DNA from: Desulfobulbus sp.
Lineage (GTDB): Bacteria; Desulfobacterota; Desulfobulbia; Desulfobulbales; Desulfobulbaceae
NCBI GenBank assembly: GCA_011051825.1
Contig: DRKH01000302.1
Location: 1 to 13,895, forward strand
DNA: 13,895 nt
Direction of reading: 5' to 3'
Part shown: piece by piece, positions 7,441 to 13,867 of the stretch
Layout of the letters: each line of letters starts with the position of its first letter
Numbering within the stretch: position 1 is the stretch's first letter
Notes under the pieces: generated by a model
The model's input: the letters and a program-made list of their open reading frames with translations, nothing else
Database searches by the model: none
What the model was told of the DNA's origin: nothing
Made by a program: the position numbers and the translations under genes

Positions 7441-7884
7441 ATGATTGTCTGCGAGGTGTGCGGGAATGAACTTGGTCCGGGAGTAACCATCTGTCCTTAC
7501 TGCGGTACGGTCTCCACGGCTCCGGTTGTCCAGGCATCGGGGTTGCTGCACAGAATCGTCAACCTTGAGAAAGGGCTGCCCACTGTGGCCATGGCCCTGC
7601 AGCGGCTGGATACGGAGCTGGAAATATCTCGTCGTCAGGGTTACCGGGTGGTGACGCTGATCCATGGCTACGGTTCAAGTGGTAAAGGCGGAGCCATTAA
7701 AGATGAGGTGCATCGCCAACTGCACTATTATAAACACAAGGGACGTATCAATGATGTGCTGGCGGGCGAGGATTTCAACACCCGTTCAGGGGCCGGTCGT
7801 CAACTGCTTCGCCGTTTTCCGGCTCTGGCAGCCCATGACGATGTAAACAGGGCCAATCCCGGTATCACTCTGGTTGTGCTCTGA
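7441..7884 (+). CDS. Zinc-ribbon and Smr-domain protein
   Basis: The 147-aa product starts with a four-Cys zinc ribbon (C4-x2-C7-x10-C18-PYC21-G) and ends with an Smr-type domain, recognised by TLIHGYGSSGKGGAIKDEVHRQL. In typical Smr domains this segment is the HGxG motif, and the domain is linked to nicking or RNA-cleaving activity in MutS2 and related proteins. Here the linker between ribbon and domain contains an amphipathic helix (residues about 35-60). The ATG at 7441 is preferred to a GTG at 7399, since it puts the CxxC at the N-terminus as in other zinc ribbons. It lies 52 nt after rel. Its substrate is unknown. It could bind nucleic acid or the ribosome, but nothing in the sequence decides this. 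Confidence 0.75.
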   Translation: MIVCEVCGNELGPGVTICPYCGTVSTAPVVQASGLLHRIVNLEKGLPTVAMALQRLDTELEISRRQGYRVVTLIHGYGSSGKGGAIKDEVHRQLHYYKHKGRINDVLAGEDFNTRSGAGRQLLRRFPALAAHDDVNRANPGITLVVL

Positions 7885-8039
7885 TCTGGTTCAACTGTGT
7901 AAAAAATACCCACTTTCTGCGGAGTTACACCCCGAGGGGTCCGGAACCGGCATTTCGTCACTTTATTTCGTAACCTATTGTTTTTATATCGCTTAATTGA
8001 ATTATCCCTCGGGAAGTATGGGATTCCTGAAAAAAATAC

Positions 8040-8068
8040 TTGAGTTCCACTCTCTTTTCGTGTTCTAA
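8040..8068 (+). promoter_or_regulatory. Possible sigma70-type promoter for the FKBP gene
   Basis: TTGAGT (8040-8045) is followed 17 bp later by TTCTAA (8063-8068). The region 7885-8150 is AT-rich, has no gene on either strand that I can support, and must contain the start of the FKBP transcript unless it reads through from the Smr gene. The -10 match is weak and other A/T-rich hexamers nearby could serve instead. A solitary GTAACTATTCA (8087-8097), the first 11 bases of the local repeat family, lies in the leader. Confidence 0.25.
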
Positions 8069-8150
8069 CAGGTTCCTACGCTTTTGGTAACTATTCATGT
8101 ACAGACTCACTAATGACTATTTTTGTAATAGTTCAACCCTGGGAGTAAAA

Positions 8151-8873
8151 ATGAAAAAGATTGTTATTGGTCTGGTAGGTGTATTTCTGGTAACCGGTAC
8201 GGCCCTGGCAGCGGAAAAGGCCACGGAACTGAAAACAGAAGAGCAGAAACTCAGTTATGCGATGGGCCTTGATCTGGGCTCGTATTTCAAGGGACTGGGT
8301 GAAAAGTTTGATCTGAAGGTCCTGCAGCAGGGTATGTCTGATTCGTATACCGGCAAAAAGGCCTTGATGACGGCTGAGGAGGCGGCGAAGGTGCAACAGA
8401 AGTTTGCCGCCAGGCAGCAGCAGCAGCAGATCCAGAAAACCGTGGCCATGGTCACTGAAAATCGTAAAGCGGCCGATAAATTCCTGGCCGAAAACAAAAA
8501 GAAAAAAGGGGTTAAGGTAACGGCCTCGGGTCTGCAGTACAAGGTGATCAAACAGGGCAAGGGCAAGAAACCAACGGTGAACGATACGGTTAAGGTCCAT
8601 TATAAGGGGACCTTGCTCAACGGTCAGGAGTTTGACAGCTCGTACAAGCGAAAGGAGCCGGCAGTGTTTAAGGTCGGTCAGGTTATTTCCGGCTGGCAGG
8701 AAGCTCTGCAGCTGATGAATGTCGGATCGACCTATGAAATCTATCTGCCGCCTGACCTTGCCTATGGCGACCGCGGTGCGCCACCGGTTATTGAGCCCGG
8801 TTCCATGCTGATCTTTCAGGTGGAACTGCTTGACATTCCGAAAGAGGAAAACAACAAGCCTGCAAAGAAGTAG
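8151..8873 (+). CDS. Secreted FKBP-type peptidyl-prolyl isomerase (FkpA/Mip-like)
   Basis: This is a 240-aa prolyl cis-trans isomerase, probably a periplasmic folding helper. A Sec signal peptide (MKKIVIGLVGVFLVTGTALA, cleavage before AEK) is followed by an FKBP N-terminal dimerisation region (about 25-125), which starts with the typical QKLSYAMGLDLG and includes a Gln-rich helix. The FKBP domain (about 130-230) contains VKVHYKGTLLNGQEFDSS, VISGWQEALQLM and LPPDLAYGDRG. The aromatic and acidic residues of the FKBP pocket (Y, F, D, W, Y) are all present. The ATG at 8151 has a good GGGAG ribosome site at 8141-8145. The upstream in-frame ATG at 8097 would bury the signal peptide and is rejected. 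A strong hairpin follows 31 nt after the stop. Confidence 0.93.
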   Translation: MKKIVIGLVGVFLVTGTALAAEKATELKTEEQKLSYAMGLDLGSYFKGLGEKFDLKVLQQGMSDSYTGKKALMTAEEAAKVQQKFAARQQQQQIQKTVAMVTENRKAADKFLAENKKKKGVKVTASGLQYKVIKQGKGKKPTVNDTVKVHYKGTLLNGQEFDSSYKRKEPAVFKVGQVISGWQEALQLMNVGSTYEIYLPPDLAYGDRGAPPVIEPGSMLIFQVELLDIPKEENNKPAKK

Positions 8874-8904
8874 GTTAAACGGTTACCTGCTATCGTTTCA
8901 GGCC

Positions 8905-8936
8905 GACACGCTCCGGGGGCAACCCCGGGGCGTGTC
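8905..8936 (+). terminator. GC-rich hairpin, probable terminator after the FKBP gene
   Basis: The arms GACACGCTCCGGGG and CCCCGGGGCGTGTC form a 14-bp stem with a single G-T pair and a GCAA loop, which fits the stable GNRA tetraloop class. It is followed by GTGTTTCC rather than a long T-run, so as an intrinsic terminator it may be leaky. The next gene starts only 28 nt after the hairpin, so partial read-through may be how that gene is expressed. Confidence 0.6.
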
Positions 8937-8963
8937 GTGTTTCCGGATTATCGAAGGTCTGTT

Positions 8964-9161
8964 ATGGGTAAAAAAAAGAAGAAAAAGATCAAAAAAAGCT
9001 GTTGTGGAAAGTACCTGAAAAAGGGAAAGCATTGCAGCAAGTGCCCGCTGTTGATTAAGAAGAAATGCAAACAGCTGACAAAGGAGAAGGCAGCGGCAAA
9101 GAAGACCGGGAAAAAAGGGAAAAAGAAAAAAGAGACGACCGGAAAGAAGGCGAAAAAGTAA
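8964..9161 (+). CDS. Lysine-rich 65-aa protein with a cysteine cluster
   Basis: I do not recognise a named family. Of 65 residues, 31 are Lys. Five Cys lie in the first half as CC(13-14), C24-x2-C27-P and C35, with H23 beside them, which could form a small zinc site. The second half is a Lys/Ala/Gly tail resembling histone-H1-like bacterial proteins, so nucleic-acid binding is a plausible guess. The ATG at 8964 has AAGG at 8954-8957 with good spacing. The stop TAA (9159-9161) is part of the palindromic repeat that starts at 9158, so the original C-terminus may have been longer or different. A low-complexity AAA-rich ORF could be spurious, but the ribosome site and the ordered Cys pattern argue for a real gene. 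Confidence 0.65.
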   Translation: MGKKKKKKIKKSCCGKYLKKGKHCSKCPLLIKKKCKQLTKEKAAAKKTGKKGKKKKETTGKKAKK

Positions 9162-9209
9162 CTATTCAGGTAGGGGCAGAGAACTAGCCAGCCCTACCTG
9201 AATAGTTAC
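9158..9209. repeat. 52-bp perfect palindromic repeat between convergent genes
   Basis: Left arm GTAACTATTCAGGTAGGG (9158-9175) and right arm CCCTACCTGAATAGTTAC (9192-9209) are exact reverse complements of 18 bp around a 16-nt loop. The left half recurs at 1042-1071. On the + strand the hairpin is followed by GTTTTG and on the - strand by TTTTTC, so it could act as a bidirectional terminator for the two converging transcripts. Nucleotides 2-4 of each end are TAA and are used as the stop codon, on the + strand by the Lys-rich protein and on the - strand by the 36-aa ORF. Confidence 0.9.
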
Positions 9210-9316
9210 GTTTTGCTCCCCTGGATCTGCTCTGGAAGCCCGCCTGCATCCAGCAGTTTCTTGAGATTTTTCCGCAGCGGTTCATGGCCGCAGGTATAGA
9301 CTTTTCCCCGATTCAT
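9206..9316 (-). CDS. 36-aa ORF at the end of the activase operon
   Basis: This small ORF is below usual length cut-offs. Its ATG (9316-9314) shares one base with the TGA of the activase (TGATG), the same junction type as that between the two genes upstream, which suggests translational coupling. The product begins MNRGKVYTCGHEPLRKNLKK and continues with LLDAGGLPEQIQGSKT. It has a CGHEP motif and a short basic amphipathic helix. The TAA stop is provided by the right end of the palindromic repeat at 9158-9209, so a longer original protein could have been cut short there. I cannot assign a function. A metal- or partner-binding helper of the activase is only a guess from position. Confidence 0.55.
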   Translation of the reverse strand: MNRGKVYTCGHEPLRKNLKKLLDAGGLPEQIQGSKT

Positions 9317-9975
9317 CACCCCTTGTTCCGTTCGGATTTCAGAGTGGCCAGCAGTCCCTTGAGCAGGACGAACCGGCCCAGGGGGATGAGTTTGCAGGGG
9401 AAACTGCCGGTAAACAAGGGGTTGTCGCAGAGCCCGCCGGAAAGATACAGCCGCTCAGGGGAGCCGGCAAAACGGTAGGCGTTGCGGGCTATGCCGCGGA
9501 CAAATCCGGCCACGGCCTCAGCTTCCGAGGCCCCTGAAATGACGGCATCAAAGATGTGACTCATGCCGAGCACACCGCAGGTTATGGAAAAACCTGTTTT
9601 CGGGATGGCAATCTGCGAATAATCCAGGTGGTAATAGGTGGCCAGCATTTCGATGGTAAACCCCATGGAGGCACCGCATTCCGCATTCCAGCCCATATCG
9701 ACAACCCGGCCCCGACGGCAACGGATAAATTTGATATCCCGGCTGCCGCAGTCCAGCAGAACAAAATCCTCTTCCGCAATCAACACCTCTCCGCCCCGGG
9801 CCAGGGCGGTCAGTTCGTTGATATTTTTTGTACTGCGCCGGGCCGCATTATGGCCGGTGGCCAGATCGGCGCAGAAATCAGACCCAAGGTCCCGGGTGGC
9901 GACAATGGTCGGGTCGTTGCCGGAATCGGTTTCAAGAATTTTACTGTAGGATGTTCCGAAATCAGCCAGCAGCAT
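9316..9975 (-). CDS. Short BadF/BadG/BcrA/BcrD-type ATPase (2-hydroxyacyl-CoA dehydratase activase-like)
   Basis: Proteins of this ASKHA family use ATP to drive an electron from a dimer-bridging [4Fe-4S] cluster into a partner enzyme, as HgdC does for 2-hydroxyglutaryl-CoA dehydratase. The 219-aa product is shorter than the usual 255-270. It has the phosphate-1 loop DFGTSYSKI (5-13), the INELTALARG segment near 52-61, the phosphate-2 motif LLDCGSRDIKFI (73-84) and the adenosine motif LYLSGGLCDN (176-185). The two cluster cysteines of HgdC (C127, C166) correspond to C100 in NAECGAS and C133 in ITCGVLG. The usual CAAGTGxF is replaced by CGASMGF. No dehydratase subunits are nearby. The partner is likely the upstream Cys-rich protein, with which it shares a TGATG overlap. 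Confidence 0.85.
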   Translation of the reverse strand: MLLADFGTSYSKILETDSGNDPTIVATRDLGSDFCADLATGHNAARRSTKNINELTALARGGEVLIAEEDFVLLDCGSRDIKFIRCRRGRVVDMGWNAECGASMGFTIEMLATYYHLDYSQIAIPKTGFSITCGVLGMSHIFDAVISGASEAEAVAGFVRGIARNAYRFAGSPERLYLSGGLCDNPLFTGSFPCKLIPLGRFVLLKGLLATLKSERNKG

Positions 9976-10736
9976 CAGGAGGGCTCCTTGTCGGGAACCG
10001 CTGTACCTGAAAGCTCAAAAAAGGCCTCTATCTTGGCCCGGGCACTGCTGCCTGCGGTCACGTCGCAGTCCAGATACAGACCTCTCGGATGGCGATCGGC
10101 CAGATGTCTGGCCAGAGCGGTTTTAGCGCAGAAGGCCTGGGCAAAGAAGACGGTCGGTACCTCCGGGTTTATCTGCGATTCAAGGTTGAGATCGGCAGGC
10201 GTCTTGTTTTCCATGCACCGGGTCCAGCCATAGATATGGGTGGTATCGGGAAAGAGGGCCAGCAGGTTGAAATCCCGCGGCGGTACCCCCCAGAATCCGG
10301 CGGTCGGCGTGCAGGGCGGATATTTGTGTTCATCAGCCCGGTGGATGGAACGGACGTTTCCGGTAATAGCGAGCATTTTATCGGGCAGCGGCATCCGGCT
10401 TCTGCAGAGGGGAAAACCCATCCCGTCCATGTCCTGGTTGCGGGTGGGGATAACCGGAATGGACAGCATGTCCTTCAGGATGGTGGCGACATGGAGCGCA
10501 CAGTCGCACTTGCCCGGTCCCACATCGATGTAGATCCGGTCCAGTTCAAGATGTATGGCATTGAGCACCACCGTTCGCAGGATAGCGCAGTAAACCCGGG
10601 GCAGATGAGCCGCAGTCAGCTCAAGAGAGGCGCGGACCTGTGGTTCATCCAGATCGATTATCTCGGCCTTGCTGTGGTGGAGCTGTTTAATGATTTCCAG
10701 CGGTGGAATACCGACAATGCCCACTTTTTCTTTCAT
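9975..10736 (-). CDS. Cys-rich protein of unknown function, probable partner of the activase
   Basis: I do not recognise this 253-aa protein. It has eight Cys (50, 77, 79, 111, 142, 174, 203, 224), several in distinctive blocks: GPGKCDCALH, GFPLCRSRMPLP, YPPCTPTAGFWGVPP and GWTRCMENKTP. These look like metal or Fe-S ligand sites. No signal peptide or membrane helix is seen, so it is probably cytoplasmic. It is not a standard HgdA/HgdB dehydratase subunit, which is much longer. The ATG at 10736 has GAGG (10741-10744) at correct distance. An upstream extension to 10880 overlaps the permease gene and is rejected. It starts 23 nt after the permease stop and its TGA overlaps the activase ATG, so stoichiometric production with the activase is likely. 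Confidence 0.75.
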   Translation of the reverse strand: MKEKVGIVGIPPLEIIKQLHHSKAEIIDLDEPQVRASLELTAAHLPRVYCAILRTVVLNAIHLELDRIYIDVGPGKCDCALHVATILKDMLSIPVIPTRNQDMDGMGFPLCRSRMPLPDKMLAITGNVRSIHRADEHKYPPCTPTAGFWGVPPRDFNLLALFPDTTHIYGWTRCMENKTPADLNLESQINPEVPTVFFAQAFCAKTALARHLADRHPRGLYLDCDVTAGSSARAKIEAFFELSGTAVPDKEPS

Positions 10737-10759
10737 TTTTCCTCGAAAAGGCGGTCTGC

Positions 10760-11842
10760 TCAGCTGTCTTCCCGCATGAGCAGGATGATGCCCAGCAGAA
10801 TGCCGAAAATATGGATTGATCCGGCTGCAAAGAGCGGATTGATGTATCCGGCTTTTGCCAGCGACTGCAGGGTGCCCCATATTCCCCAGCAGGCAAAGGC
10901 CAGGCCGCAGCTGACCGGGATGGCCAGGGACAGATCCCGACCCCAGGACCGGTAGACATAGAGCAGCAGAGGCAGCCCCAGCAGCAGTAAGGGCATACCC
11001 AGGAGAATATAGGAGATCCGTCCGTAAAATTCGACCCAGGCCTTGTTTTTTTCTTCCGGTGAATTTTTTCGAAGGGCCTCCTGATACAGGCCTGTCAGGG
11101 AGAGTTCTTTTGAATAGTACTCTGGAACAAAAAAGTCGGCTGGTTTCTCCGGAAAGGCAAAGGTCCGATCGTGGAAGGTCTCGGAAATAAATTTATCCGG
11201 GCCAATGCTGGTCTGTACCTGGCCGTTGAACAGAGTCCAGGTTCCGGCATCCCAGAGTGCCCGTTCAGCGGCGATCAATGAACTGAGCCGGTAGTCGGCG
11301 TCCCAGGAGGCATAGGAAAAGTTGTAGAAATTATCACGTTTAAGATCAGGCCGGGCAAAGGAATAAAACCCGTCCTGTCCTCGATAATAATAACGACCAT
11401 TCCGATAAATACCCAGGGCCACTCTGCCCTTGACCTCCTTGTTCCATATTCGGTTGGTCACCGAGATTGTTTTGGGAAGGACAAACTGCGACATGGCAAG
11501 AAACAGGAGGGTAAAGGCCAGGCCGCCGGCAATGATGGGGGCGGTTATTTTTTTTAGGGGAATGCCGCAGGCCTTGAGGGCAATCAGTTCGTTGCTGTGG
11601 TTAAGGACGCCCAGGGTAATGACACCGGCCAGCAGGATGCAGATAGGGCCCATCTGGTCGAGGATAAAGGGAATGTTAAGGAGGAAAAACTTAATCACCA
11701 GGCCCATGGATTTTCCCTTTTCCATGAAGTTGTCGATTTTTTCAAAAAAATCAATCAACACATAGATGGCGATGAAGCCGGCCATCAACATGAAAATGTT
11801 TTTAATAAACAGCTGTAAAATGTAACGATAGAGAAGTTTCAC
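10760..11842 (-). CDS. lptG: LptF/LptG-family lipopolysaccharide export permease
   Basis: YjgP/YjgQ permeases form the inner-membrane part of the LptB2FG transporter that extracts LPS. The 360-aa length is normal for the family. About three N-terminal membrane helices (roughly 13-33, 52-80, 102-122) are followed by a soluble periplasmic beta-jellyroll region (about 125-275) and three C-terminal helices. The coupling-helix segment NHSNELIALKACGIPLKKI (81-99) is the family signature and contacts LptB. I favour LptG over LptF but cannot exclude the latter. The start is GTG at 11842, with no strong ribosome site visible. It appears to lead an operon with the Cys-rich protein and the activase, an association I know no functional reason for. 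Confidence 0.9.
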   Translation of the reverse strand: MKLLYRYILQLFIKNIFMLMAGFIAIYVLIDFFEKIDNFMEKGKSMGLVIKFFLLNIPFILDQMGPICILLAGVITLGVLNHSNELIALKACGIPLKKITAPIIAGGLAFTLLFLAMSQFVLPKTISVTNRIWNKEVKGRVALGIYRNGRYYYRGQDGFYSFARPDLKRDNFYNFSYASWDADYRLSSLIAAERALWDAGTWTLFNGQVQTSIGPDKFISETFHDRTFAFPEKPADFFVPEYYSKELSLTGLYQEALRKNSPEEKNKAWVEFYGRISYILLGMPLLLLGLPLLLYVYRSWGRDLSLAIPVSCGLAFACWGIWGTLQSLAKAGYINPLFAAGSIHIFGILLGIILLMREDS

Positions 11843-11893
11843 TGCCCGGTAGCCCGTGATCGTTGTTCGGCGGATTTTTTAATTGTCTAGGTA

Positions 11894-11919
11894 AAGCGCA
11901 TGTAGTACCCTTTGCGCTT
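11894..11919. promoter_or_regulatory. Inverted repeat overlapping the divergent promoter region
   Basis: AAGCGCA (11894-11900) and TGCGCTT (11913-11919) are perfect 7-bp reverse complements separated by 12 bp. They lie across the -10 and spacer of the candidate - strand promoter. The arrangement suits either a dimeric regulator site or a chance hairpin. No T-run follows on either strand, so it is not an intrinsic terminator. Confidence 0.3.
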
Positions 11920-11930
11920 ATTTCAGTCAA
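11902..11930 (-). promoter_or_regulatory. Probable sigma70-type promoter of the permease operon
   Basis: Read on the - strand, TTGACT (11930-11925) is followed 17 bp later by TACTAC (11907-11902). The -35 matches consensus in five of six bases and the -10 in three. Transcription would begin near 11895, about 53 nt before the GTG start of the permease. The site lies in the 151-bp gap between the two divergent genes. An inverted repeat overlaps its spacer and -10 box. Confidence 0.45.
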
Positions 11931-11993
11931 GCAATACCCGTCTGAATCTCGGGAGTGTCTGCTTGAAGAACAACAAAACATGGAAAAAATGTT

Positions 11994-13625
11994 GTGAAGC
12001 CTGAGACGTCATCACTGCCCCTGGTCCTCAGGGTCCCGGTTACAGCCGAGCCGCCGAGCCTGCAGGACAACACCGCTGATCTTGATCGACTGCGTGCCGC
12101 TGTCGCCAGGACATTGCCGCAGGCTTTGAACGGACGGACTCTGCACATTCCCTTCCCGGCAATGGCCGGACTTGGCCGTGACTTTCGTCAGGCAGGCTTT
12201 TGCGGACAGGCCCTGCTGAACGTTTTGCCGCATCAGCTCGATATTGTAGACTTTACGAAAGAAACAGGACCGATAACCGGGGTAGCCCTCGATCTCGGGA
12301 CCACCCATCTTGAGGCCACCCTGGTTGACCTTGCCGGTGATGATATCCTTGCCCACACCCACGGGCCCAACCGACAGATGGAGTATGGGGCGGATATCCT
12401 CAGCCGGATTCATTTTGCGACCGCAAAGAATACGGACCTGGACGGACTTCAGCAGCTGCAGGAGGCCGTTGTCCAAAGTATAAACCCGCTTATCCTGGAA
12501 CTGGCCGACAGCGCAGGCGTTGCACCGGAAACCATCCGGGCGATGAGTGTTTCCGGCAACACCACCATGGTTCATCTGCTCCTTGGGCTGAGCCCCTATC
12601 ACATCTGCAGAGAGCCCTACACCCCCCTGGTCAACAGCCCGGATCCCTTTCCTGCCGCTGAAATCGGCCTGCAGATCAACCCGTTGGCGCCGGTCTGGGT
12701 GTTGCCGAGTATCGGCAGTTATTTCGGCGGGGATCTCATCTCGGGTATCCTGGCCAGCGGTCTGGATCAGCTGGAGAAAACCTCGATGCTGATTGATGTC
12801 GGCACCAACGCCGAGGTGGTGCTGGGCAGCAGGGACTGGCTGATAGCCTGTGCCGGTGCCGCCGGACCTGCCCTTGAGGGTGGTGTGGCCCGGATGGGCA
12901 TGCGGGCCGGACCCGGGGCCATTGAGCGGGTCAGGCTTGATCGGGAAAACTGGCAGCTTGATATCAAAACCATCGACGATGTGCCGGCTGTCGGTATCTG
13001 TGGCTCCGGCCTGATTGACCTGGTGGCGGAGTTGTATCTGGCGCAGATTGTTGACCTGCGCGGTAAGTTGTGCCGGGATACCGGTTTTGGCTCGGCAAAG
13101 CGGCAGGAGTTTGTCCGCAGGCATCTGGTCGACAGCGGGGACGGCCTGGTCTTTATCCTGGTCCCGGCTGAGGAGTCCGGCAATGGCCGGCCGGTGGTAC
13201 TGGCCCAGGTGGATCTTGATGCGATGATGCGTTCAAAGGCGGCCATGTATGCAATCCTTACCACCCTGACCAGTCAGGTCGGGGTGGAATTTGCCGATCT
13301 TGACCGAATTTATGTGGCCGGTGCATTCGGTAAACACATAGATCCGGCGCAGGCCATTACCCTGGGGATGCTGCCGGATCTCCCCCTTTCAACATATGAA
13401 CCCGTGGGCAACAGTTCCCTGCGCGGGGCTGAACTGATTCTGCTCTCGGAAAAGGCCAGGATTCGCAGTCAAGAGATTGGTCGGAAAATCACTTATATTG
13501 AGTTGAATGTGAACCAGGAATTCATGATTCGTTTTTCGGGATCGCGTTTTATTCCCCATACGGATCCAAAACTTTTTCCATCAGTTCCAGTGTTTAGGAG
13601 TAATTCTCCACCCGGGAAGGCCTGA
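11994..13625 (+). CDS. RACE/DUF4445-type ASKHA protein (corrinoid activator-like) lacking a ferredoxin domain
   Basis: This family (RamA, RACo/AcsV and relatives) uses ATP to drive reduction of inactive Co(II) corrinoid proteins to Co(I). The 543-aa product has the linker signature PPSLQDNTADLDRLRAAV (20-37) and the ASKHA phosphate-1 loop ALDLGTTHLEA (98-108). It also has SGNTTMVHLLLGL, the second loop LIDVGTNAEV (266-275), ARMGMRAGPGAIERV, GICGSGLIDLVAELYLA and the C-terminal IYVAGAFGKHID near 440-451. The N-terminal [2Fe-2S] ferredoxin domain usual in the family is absent, and an in-frame TGA at 11964 shows it is not hidden upstream. An electron donor would have to be separate. The GTG start at 11994 has GGA (11982-11984) upstream and overlaps the stop of a 5-codon ATG mini-ORF (11980-11997, MEKML). 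The gene is divergent from the activase operon. Confidence 0.88.
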   Translation: MKPETSSLPLVLRVPVTAEPPSLQDNTADLDRLRAAVARTLPQALNGRTLHIPFPAMAGLGRDFRQAGFCGQALLNVLPHQLDIVDFTKETGPITGVALDLGTTHLEATLVDLAGDDILAHTHGPNRQMEYGADILSRIHFATAKNTDLDGLQQLQEAVVQSINPLILELADSAGVAPETIRAMSVSGNTTMVHLLLGLSPYHICREPYTPLVNSPDPFPAAEIGLQINPLAPVWVLPSIGSYFGGDLISGILASGLDQLEKTSMLIDVGTNAEVVLGSRDWLIACAGAAGPALEGGVARMGMRAGPGAIERVRLDRENWQLDIKTIDDVPAVGICGSGLIDLVAELYLAQIVDLRGKLCRDTGFGSAKRQEFVRRHLVDSGDGLVFILVPAEESGNGRPVVLAQVDLDAMMRSKAAMYAILTTLTSQVGVEFADLDRIYVAGAFGKHIDPAQAITLGMLPDLPLSTYEPVGNSSLRGAELILLSEKARIRSQEIGRKITYIELNVNQEFMIRFSGSRFIPHTDPKLFPSVPVFRSNSPPGKA

Positions 13626-13626
13626 C

Positions 13627-13656
13627 TTGCATTTTTTATGACCTCTATGCTATAGT
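13627..13656 (+). promoter_or_regulatory. Probable sigma70-type promoter downstream of the RACE-like gene
   Basis: TTGCAT (13627-13632) and TATAGT (13651-13656) are separated by 18 bp with a T-rich upstream spacer. The -10 matches consensus in five of six bases and the -35 in four. It begins one base after the stop codon of the RACE-like gene. Transcription should start near 13663, giving a leader of about 215 nt before the ATG at 13878. Confidence 0.55.
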
Positions 13657-13722
13657 TCCCAATCTGTCGACCGACCGGAAAGTTGAAGATGAAAACCGTT
13701 ACCTGCCGGCCGAAGATCTGTC

Positions 13723-13815
13723 ATGAAGGAATTAAAAATGATTATATACCGGTTGCCTGCTGGCTTCCTGTACGGAGAAGAGGATCTGCTGAAGAGAGCT
13801 GTTTGTTGCTGTTAA
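13723..13815 (+). CDS. Possible 30-aa leader peptide ending Cys-Cys-Cys
   Basis: The ORF begins MKELKMIIYRLPAGF and ends LLKRAVCCC before a TAA. A weak GAAGA at 13712-13716 could act as ribosome site. The three Cys codons (TGT TGC TGT, 13804-13812) end 12 nt before the terminator hairpin at 13825. Runs of one amino acid just before a terminator are the hallmark of attenuator leader peptides, and poly-Cys leaders are known in mycobacteria as cysteine-responsive attenuators. A competing ORF in another frame (ATG 13689, GGAAAG at 13678, 61 aa) runs through the terminator and stops three bases before the ATG at 13878. Only one of the two is likely to be translated. I cannot tell which from sequence alone. 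Confidence 0.4.
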   Translation: MKELKMIIYRLPAGFLYGEEDLLKRAVCCC

Positions 13816-13824
13816 CAGGAATGT

Positions 13825-13867
13825 ACCACTGCAATACCGTTGTAAACGGTTGCGGTGGTTTTTTTTT
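13825..13867 (+). terminator. Strong intrinsic terminator, possibly an attenuator
   Basis: ACCACTGCAATACCGTT pairs with AACGGTTGCGGTGGT, with one G-T pair, a two-base bulge and a GTA loop. The stem is followed by nine T (13859-13867). The next ATG is only 10 nt after the T-run. CGGTTGC in the right arm (13847-13853) is repeated exactly at 13750-13756 inside the leader, where it could pair with the left arm and prevent terminator formation. Confidence 0.85.

Noticed and set aside
9975..10880. Longer start for the Cys-rich protein at 10880
   Set aside because: The extra 48 residues lie within the permease coding region. The ATG at 10736 has a proper GAGG site.
9556..10955. Long + strand open frames (9556-10233 and 10089-10955)
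   Set aside because: They are opposite the activase and Cys-rich genes, which have family motifs, ribosome sites and coupled junctions.
12012..13124. 370-aa - strand open frame opposite the RACE-like gene
   Set aside because: It is a shadow of a gene with clear ASKHA motifs. The translation is low-information and has no support.
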